Source of the DNA: Oreohelix idahoensis
Taxonomy: Eukaryota > Mollusca > Gastropoda > Stylommatophora > Oreohelicidae
NCBI GenBank assembly: GCA_024509875.1
Contig: JAMPIV010018789.1
Span: forward strand, 62,001 to 126,000
Reading direction: 5' to 3'
DNA length: 64,000 nucleotides
This document shows positions 54,401-64,000 of this stretch, piece by piece. The notes beneath the pieces are model-generated. The model did no database searches. It was not told the DNA's origin and was given only the letters and a program-made list of their open reading frames with translations. The position numbers and the translations under genes were made by a program. How positions within the stretch are numbered: the stretch's first letter is position 1; each line of letters opens with the position of its first letter.

Positions 54401-55785
54401 CTCTCCCATGTCGGCGCCTCTCCCATGTCTCCGCCCGATGTTACGATATCCCTCATACCGCCCAAAAGCAAGCTCTTGATGTTTGTACTTTAACATTATT
54501 CCGATAATTCTAATCTAAATTCAACTACATAGAACAAACAATACTCAGTCATAATTTTTGTTTAAACAAAAGAAAACTAAATAATTAGTGTAGATTAGAG
54601 TGAGAAGCAGAGACGGATACAACGGGGTAAATAGTATCAACCACTAGTTGGCGCAATTGTTTTATAGTAAAATAGAAGCACAATGATCAAAACCAGATTA
54701 CATTTTCAATAAAAACATGTGTTATGTTAGACAAATATGGCACTAAAGAACGTACACATTGTAAAAACTCACATTGTGCGAAAGTCGATGCCGAAGGAAA
54801 TTGTCAAGGGATGCAAAACAAAGTAAATCGGAGATTGCATGAGAAGAGATCGTATCAAAACGTGTTTCTTTATTAAAACACCTGGAAAGTCTCACATGGC
54901 GTATAAAGAGAAAAAAATTTGAAATGGGCTGGACTTCTCTATACACTATTTCAAGGGAGAATTGTGCACAATGAGATCAAGGGAGAGTAGTACACGTATG
55001 AAACAGAGGGAGAGTAGTATCCTAAGAGATTATGGGCAGTTTACGAGCAGATTAAGATTATCTTCAAATTTTAGCCCAAATATTGCTACGAAGTTAATGA
55101 AGAACATACTTGAAAACCTCACACCTTCATGAAATGGTGTGGATCTACTGTCCTAGTCATGCAGGGGTACGCGACAAGGAGGGAGTTGATAGACTAGCCT
55201 TGAGAGTACTTATAATTGGGACAATGGATATGATTAAATGAAATATACTAAAGATAACTAATGATTGCCTGTTACAGAGCGACACTGCAGTTGATGAATC
55301 AAAAAGGCTAAGATTGCTGGAATTTGGCACTGTCACGAAATAAGTTCGTTCTCTTTTTTTAGGATTTCACACCTGTCTGGCAGTATTATCTGTCACTCCT
55401 TTTACGTGCAAATTCAGCCAGTATTCATTGTTTACGTTTTCATGGGTCAAGTTGTTCTTATCATATCTTGTCATACTTCATCACTCCCTTACTTTTACTA
55501 TTACCTGAGCGCTTGACCTGTTTTGAATAAACATTGACTTCTGTTTGTGCAGAACGAAGTTGTTTTTAAGTTACGTAACACCTTCCAGCCCAGCATAAGG
55601 TGCCTGAAGTAGCGAGACGGGTACGGTTGTCATATCGCAAGCTATGCTGGCGATAGACAAAGATGGCAAAAGAAAAGCAGGGATTACCTTTGCACAAGAT
55701 GGCAACGGGTGAAACCCAGACTTTTTGTCGGCGAAAAGTATGGACCAAACGTTTGATATGAGAACATGGGTTGCAGATAATTGCC
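51452..55785. other. Long gene-free stretch
   Basis: About 4.3 kb with no recognisable gene. There is a possible LINE Cys/His tail near 53080-53170 (GMCLCKRDKQTVEHVIQE), a 17-bp tandem duplication 'ggcgcctctcccatgtc' near 54398-54432, and short GA-rich runs near 53720-53750. Otherwise nothing is seen. Confidence 0.45.
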
Positions 55786-55789
55786 ACTA

Positions 55790-56590
55790 ACCATGTTGTC
55801 TCTTCTTCTTTGATCCTTAACCGCCGACCGTCAAAGCAGTCAGTGGCCATTACGTCTGGTGGCGTCTTGTAGGGTAACAACAAATTGATTCCACTTTGCT
55901 CGGTCGGCGGCCATCCTTCGTACAGTGCCCCAATTCTGGTTCATTCTTTGCATCTCAGCTCCACAGTCCTCCGCCAAGTTGTTTTTGGTCGGCCTCTCTT
56001 TCGTTTTCCTTCAGGGGTCCATAGCATAGCTGTTCTTGTGATGGCATCGGGGTCTCTTCTGAGGACATGGCCAACCCAGCTCCAGCGTCTGCCAGCTATG
56101 ATGGTGTGCATGTCCTCTTGCTTGCTCCGAGTAAGCAGATCTTGGTTGGTGATGGTATTCGGCCAAAAGATTCGGAGAACTTTTCTTAGGCATGTTGTGT
56201 GAAAAGAGAACAATTTCGACATTTCCTTCTCTGTAACTCTCCAGCTCTCCGCGCCATAGAGAAACACAGAAAGCACACAGCTCTGATATAATCCTAATTT
56301 TGTGCTTGTGCTGTACTGAGAGGACTTCCAGATGTTGTTTAGACTAAAAAAGGCTGTTCTTGCTTTGATCATTCTGTTGTTGATGTCTTTGCTTGCTCCG
56401 CCGTCTGGTGTTACTATGCATCCTAGGTATGTGAAGGCATCTGTCTGTTCCAGTTGCTGATTCCTTACTGATATGGGCTCAGGGTTGCTCACATTGAGCG
56501 TCATGACCTCTGTCTTCTTTAGGTTGATGTTCAAGCCCACCTGCTGGCTATACTTATTAAGTCAATCCGTTTTTTCTTGGATGTGTAGAA
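55790..56590 (-). pseudogene. 5'-truncated LINE: end of RT and C-terminal tail
   Basis: The minus strand begins near 56575 (KYSQQVGLNINLKKTEVMTL, the last RT motifs). It continues with AFTYLGCIVTPDGGASKDIN, FLYGAESWRVTEKEMSKL, RWSWVGHVLRRDPDAITRTA and GKRKRGRPKTTWRRTVE to about 55941. A small shift then leads to the terminal MAADRAKWNQFVVTLQDATR and a stop. The RT catalytic core is absent. This is the least decayed copy of the family whose tail modules occur at 4850-5065 and 48425-48690. Confidence 0.87.
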
Positions 56591-56599
56591 GTGAATGTG

Positions 56600-59115
<2,516 letters not shown>

Positions 59116-59176
59116 TATATATAGCGTCTTCCGCTGTCCACAAGCAATTTCATCCGACTCATTGGGCTTAAGATAA

Positions 59177-61270
59177 ACGTTTATTGAGGGTAAAAGTCCT
59201 GAGAAATATGAAGTGGTTGGTGGAAGCGGAGGCTGCATAATTACTATGTCAGAAGACCCAATACTTAGCAGAAACATTTGTTTCCTTTCAGTTTGTGGTA
59301 CAAATTTATGATTTAAGTTGTCAGCAGTCGACTCTAGCAACTAACATCAGACGGATCTTGAATGTGCTTGACAACTTCTGTAGTTATCTCAGCTTTGATG
59401 CATGAGACGTGCTTACAGCCACTAGATTTGTCTAATATAGAGAAGTACAGTCCAAGACACCAGTGGGAATCAACAGTGGCTGAAGCATACGCCAAACGCC
59501 CCACAGTGGAAGCTAAGTGCCAAAGCAGCGCAACCAACGAACATTTCACAACTTTTCATAATTTCCACCTCAGTTTACTTCATATTATGATGATAAATGT
59601 AATCGCGTCTTTTTATAAATAATTTTTTGCTTTTTTACATCGTTAATCTATAAGTGATTATTAAACTTGTTTATTTGTAACTGTAAAGCTACAGTTGGTT
59701 TAATCACTATTTAGTGGAGCGTATGTTTGCACATATGTGACTCATATTGTTCTAAATACATGACCAAATAGAGCTATTAGATAAACATTTTACTGAACCA
59801 CCTTCAGCTGGGGCCTCAAAAAATACGAGCGAAAATATAGTACCTCACAGAAGTGACAGCAGAATAATAAGTTCATGACAGCTTAGATGTTCTCAGTTTT
59901 TATGCTTGCTTTTCTTTAAAATACTGTGAGGCTCCCTTTAATAGAAGCATCATTCTTCTATTCTTATCTCTGCCAAGAGTAATATTGAGCGAAGGTTGAT
60001 GACCTTTGAATACCCTCATTATTATACTCTCAGTTTAGCCATTGCTTGACCACAACTGCTGAGCAGGGGAGACAATACCGTCGCATGCATCAAGTGTCAA
60101 AGTAGCAGAGATGGACCAATGAGAATAGAGGCCAGGCTTGTCTACAACCATCGAATTAGAGTCAATCAGCATCGATACCCTCCGATATTTGCTGAGGGAG
60201 ACTGAGCACCTATGGGTTTGCCCGTATTGCAGTGATGTCGATTCTAAGAAACAATAACAATTACCCAAGTAGACAGATTGTGTTACCATTCACATTTTTT
60301 TGCAATAGTTGTTTACTATTTCCTGATGCCTGTGGCACTCTCTAATTTCTCTTTCTCTCTGTCATCTCTCTCTATATTTCTCTTTATTTCTATCACTTTC
60401 TGCTTCTCTCGCTTTTCTATTTAATTTCTTAACGAACATGGTTCCAGTGTCACAACTTTCAGGATGCCTTCACCTAAATACTTTCACGTTCCCTGACACT
60501 GACGATTCCTGCAGCAGTTTAACTTACAGGATGACGTTATGAACCCCACACACAACCCCATACACAACCTCATTTAGTCGCCTCTTATGACAACTTTAAT
60601 CTCTTCTTACTGTTTTTCTCACATAACCCAGGAACCACACTGAATGCATTAATGGCCTTCTATAACGATTTCATGTCCATGGACTTGGTAAGATGTTGGT
60701 GATGCGACAGAACACATAGATAAGTGAGTTTTTAAAATTCAAACGGTTAAGTTACGATTCAATCTAAAAAGAACAAACAAAAGTCGGTACTTACCTCTCG
60801 TTACCTTAACCTGGCCTATAATGCGACGCTTAGAAAGTAGTAACTAAAATATTTGATTCACCGTTACTGGACACCTGTTTATCTACTGCTTTGTTTTTTT
60901 TTATTAACTATCATACCTTGTTGGTTGTTGAGAATAATTCTCTTGTTGTTATAACATAAAAAATGAATTTGAAATCAAAATTTAAAGATGTAGATTGAGA
61001 GTTCTTGTGAACTGAAGTCTTTGACTAACTTGAACGTGACAGAGCAAGAAGGGTTTAACAAAATATGTTTATACGAGTAAGTCCCCTGTCAAAACATGGC
61101 GGAAAATAATTATGTTGCGCTTGTTCAGCTGCATGTCCACTAACCGTCATGTGATCATGTATCTGGATGCATTGGTTATCTAGCTATGGAGCAACGCATC
61201 AAAAATGGCATGGGGAGAAGTGAAAAAAATCCAATGGACTGAAATTTGACTAATTAATTAACAGCTGCTT
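59177..61270. other. Gene-free stretch with one dispersed repeat
   Basis: 59940-60110 resembles 46820-46985. A pyrimidine-rich (CTCT)-like run is at 60340-60415. No gene is seen in about 2.1 kb. Confidence 0.45.
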
Positions 61271-61272
61271 TA

Positions 61273-61860
61273 TTATAATATGTTTTGTAAATGTACGGGT
61301 ATATTTTTTAAAATCGTGTGTTTTTCCAGTGGTTTGGATAGCGATGATATTAGAGAGATTGGCCTATAGTTACCAAGGTTACGAGTATCAGAGGAACCAG
61401 GTTTGAAAAGAGGATATACCTTAGCGACTTTAAAGTGCAACGGGAAGTAACTCTTTGCGATACATAGATTGTATATGTATGTTAGTGAATCACTAATAAC
61501 AGGCGCAGCATAGCGCAGTATTCGATTACTGATTCCATCAAGTCCTGAGGAGTTGTTCTCTTTAAGGCCTAGAAGATAGTTATACACTTCATTAACTGTC
61601 ATATACGGAATGTCGGATGGGACTGTGTTCGTGCATTTGTTCTCACAGAATGCTAACAGTTGGCCTAGGTCACAAGTGGAATCTGGTATCGTAGATTTAA
61701 GACTGGTTATTTCTGCCTGCTTGAAAGTAATTGCTAAAGTCCGTACACGTAAATGAGGTATTGCGGCTTAATGAGTCTGGCGAACTTCGTGTGTTTGCTA
61801 GAGTGTTGATTGCTTTCCACATATCTTTACTGTTTGTTTTTGTTAAAGTTAAGCTGGGTG
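61273..61860 (-). pseudogene. CR1/L2-like LINE fragment: start of RT
   Basis: The minus strand reads DMWKAINTLANTRSSPDSLS, then after a frameshift near 61730 MTVNEVYNYLLGLKENNSSG, LDGISNRILRYAAPVISDSL, YFPLHFKVAKVYPLFKPGS and NYRPISLISSLSKPLEKH. These are the first RT blocks of CR1/L2/Jockey-type LINEs (N.A.G.D.I; A.V.PLFK.G; NYRPIS). The frame is lost after LEKH and the RT active site is missing. This family differs from the others in the window. Confidence 0.85.
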
Positions 61861-62039
61861 GTTATATATCAAAGTGGAGTGATTGTGATTGTGTGCTGGC
61901 AAAGTCGTTCACACAACAGGTGAGCACACGGGAGTCATCGAGTATGGAACGACTGGTGATATTTAATTATTGTTTATTCAGTCACAGCACGATCACATCA
62001 ATATACAGTTTGAATTACAACACGAACACGTAGGCATTA

Positions 62040-62220
62040 ATATAAAGTTCACAGTGAAAAATACACGCTATCCCCAGCGCTCAACAGACTGCACTCCTGG
62101 CAGTTAATAATATCTTGGCCTATAATACCATAAAGTTCACAGTGAAATATACACGCTATCCCCAGCGCTCAACAGACTGCACTCCTGGCAGTTAATAATA
62201 TCTTGGCCTATAATACCAGC
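62040..62220. repeat. Tandem duplication of an about 90-bp unit
   Basis: 'taaagttcacagtgaaa'...'cttggcctataatacca' occurs twice in a row, nearly identical. It leads straight into the 59-bp minisatellite. Confidence 0.9.
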
Positions 62221-62224
62221 TTCA

Positions 62225-62755
62225 CCACAGCTTCATAAATACTTAATATGGCCTCATAAATACATAATATGGCCTGTCCCAATCCTGGACTCATAATAGC
62301 TTCATCACAGCTTCACAAATACATAATATGGCCTGTCCCAATCCTGGACTCATAATAGCTTCATCACAGCTTCACAAATACATAATATGGCCTGTCCCAA
62401 TCCTGGACTCATAATAGCTTCATCACAGCTTCACAAATACATAATATGGCCTGTCCCAATCCTGGACTCATAATAGCTTCATCAAAGCTTCACAAATACT
62501 TAATATGGCCTGTCCCAATCCTGGACTCATAATAGCTTCATCAAAGCTTCACAGATACATAATATGGCCTGTCCCAATCCTGGACTCATAATAGCTTCAT
62601 CACAGCTTCACAAATACATAATATGGCCTGTCCCAATCCTGGACTCATAATAGCTTCATCACAGCTTCACAAATACATAATATGGCCTGTCCCAATCCTG
62701 GACTCATAATAGCTTTCACCACAGCTTCATAAATACATAATATGGCCTGTCCACA
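62225..62755. repeat. 59-bp minisatellite, about eight copies
   Basis: The unit contains 'catcacagcttcacaaatac', 'ataatatggcctgtcccaat' and 'cctggactcataatagctt'. Eight full repeats with occasional single-base changes and partial units at both ends. The start phase is set by 'cttcaccacagcttcataaa'. Confidence 0.93.
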
Positions 62756-62759
62756 CAGC

Positions 62760-63350
62760 AAAAACATTAAGTCGACATTATTCAAAGCACTACGTAGGCA
62801 TACATCCTCGAAAAACACACACAGACAGCGTTGACCACTCCCCGGTCCAACGCTCCGAATCCCTCTTCTCCTCTCCGGGATCACACACTCTAGTCCCGCC
62901 AAAAAACCCAAAACGAGACTCCGCTGTTTTTGAACACAGCTCAAAAACAGTACAGAATAAATACATCTCAGCATTTGAGATAAAAGCGTTCACACGCTTT
63001 TCTGTACTCTGTCACTCAAAATAAAAGGATATGTTTCTATTATAACGTTAAACAAACCTCAGCTTAATCAGGTATACACGTATTGTAACTCATAATCTAC
63101 TTTGATCAAAAACATATTCCGAATTACTGCCCCTCTCATAGGATCACTCGTTACAGTTTTGTTCTGAATTAAGTTTTTAAAGTATGTTTTCTTTTCTCTG
63201 CGTATTAAATATTGTACCTTGTTTCTTTGTGCTCTGTATGTGTTTTTTTGTTTTTTCCGTACGCCCGCTAATACTCGAGGCGAAACTCAGGTTATTACTA
63301 ATGTCTAACCTGACATTGATTTTTACGTGAGTATCCCTTTTTTCTTGTAC
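62760..63350. other. No gene recognised
   Basis: A GC-richer patch near 62820-62940 is open on the minus strand for about 109 codons, but much of that is minisatellite and I see no domain. Confidence 0.4.
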
Positions 63351-63356
63351 AGAGAC

Positions 63357-63602
63357 AGGTGTCCCTCGCCATTCAGGCAAATACTCTCCGATTTCGGAGG
63401 TACCCATTACAGCTGGGTCGGCTCAGGAGCCGCCAATCCCTGGTCGACGACACTCCTTCAAATGTCCTCGCCAGGTCTCGAGTTAATCGAGTCCAAATCC
63501 CGGTCGACGAAAAATCCTCAAATGCCGTCACCCGGGCTTGATCCTGGATCACCCGGTCGCCAGAGGGTGTGGTAACCACTACGCTTGCGCGGCTCCCGCT
63601 CT
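63357..63602 (-). repeat. tRNA-derived SINE
   Basis: The minus strand starts near 63602 with a tRNA-like head: A-box-like AAGCGTAGTGGTTACCAC and B-box-like GGATCAAGCCCGG. The body contains ACCCAGCTGTAATGGGTACC. It has the layout of a SINE with a conserved central body and differs from the satellite-linked SINE. Confidence 0.65.
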
Positions 63603-63814
63603 GTATGTGTTAAAGTCCTTATTTCTGTGAGCTCGATCTCGCTCGCTGCCTCATAGCTTCCAGCACTGCTTGTGTGATCCAAGGAGATTTGATCTGTTGT
63701 TTCACACGAACTTCTTTAGCTGGTGCATGGATATCAAACATACAATGAAAGAAACGTGTCCAATGAGCTATGGCGTCATCGGGATCAGAAAGCTGGTAAA
63801 CATTGGCCAGAGGT

Positions 63815-64000
63815 TAATAACACATAAGGAAAGGAAACCCGAGGCCTGTAAACAGTAAATAAATATTAGACAAACATAAAAGTATGTTTTCAGGCACTCG
63901 TAAGAAATAAAGAAGTAGAACACTAGACAACAGAAAAACCACAGACGTGAGTGGCTTACCCAGGGTTCGAACCCCGTACCTTCCGTACGACAACACCGCT
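63815..64000 (-). repeat. Dispersed copy of the satellite SINE (runs off the window)
   Basis: Matches the SINE part of the 480-bp unit (about 85-90% by eye), from 'aaggaaaggaaacccgaggc' to 'cgtacgacaacaccgct' at the window end. The B-box on the minus strand is a canonical GGTTCGAACCC, where the array units have GTTCAAATCC. The A-box side is beyond the window. It has none of the unit's extra ~200 bp on its left, so the SINE is an independent element. Confidence 0.85.

Noticed and set aside
61731..62033. 100-codon plus-strand ORF
   Set aside because: It is antisense to LINE sequence on the minus strand for half its length, with no domain.

Overview
The window is a stretch of animal (metazoan) genomic DNA that is mostly transposable elements. 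It has no operons, no prokaryotic signals, no rRNA and no CRISPR. The mix suggests an invertebrate: APE-type LINEs with the GAWNVRTL/GTWNVRTL signature, Tc1/mariner elements, tRNA-derived SINEs, long (TA)n tracts, and Ty3/gypsy elements with integrase upstream of reverse transcriptase. My inference is a mollusc, perhaps a gastropod, but the sequence alone does not prove this.

Region 1 (1-25 kb) is a stack of nested insertions. An old duplicated segment (copy I, 1-5559; partner copy II near 34.7-35.9 kb) carries a full-length LINE at 221-4341 with an 11-bp target-site duplication (TSD). It then carries a minus-strand LTR retrotransposon, here 'element B' (5560-22737, TSD GGCGC). Element B's 3' LTR is split by a plus-strand LTR retrotransposon, 'element A' (6251-15337, TSD CTATG). 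Both A and B have the pol order PR-INT-RT-RNaseH, like the Gmr1-type minority of Ty3/gypsy. Element A is close to intact, with one frame break before the integrase zinc-binding domain. Element B is dead: it has gag lesions, a pol stop codon, and Lys in place of the integrase catalytic Glu. A third, truncated relative of A (gag only) lies at 22.8-23.4 kb, with a broken Tc1-like element beside it (23575-25084).

Region 2 (26-38 kb) holds a nearly intact RTE-type LINE (26089-29300), another gag-protease fragment of an A-like element, a decayed Tc1 with clear inverted repeats (30493-31711), several (TA)n tracts, a possible host exon (33919-34086), copy II of the duplicated segment, and a decayed LINE tail ending in (TAAG)n.

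Region 3 (38.06-43.08 kb) is a nearly perfect tandem array of a 480-bp unit, about 10.4 copies. Part of the unit is a tRNA-derived SINE, which also occurs as a dispersed copy at the right edge of the window. The whole array is bracketed by a 15-bp direct repeat and truncated on the SINE-head side, so it looks like one insertion event or a later expansion of one.

Region 4 (43.4-44.7 kb) has the only convincing host gene sequence: the minus-strand terminal exon of a leucine-rich-repeat protein with a C-terminal cysteine cap, preceded by a recognisable splice acceptor.

Region 5 (44.8-64 kb) is a field of LINE fragments of at least four families, a head-to-head RTE remnant resembling twin priming, minisatellites (23, 44, 59 and about 90 bp units), two more Tc1-like elements, a hairpin centred on a (TA)n tract, and two SINEs. 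Long intervals show no recognisable gene.
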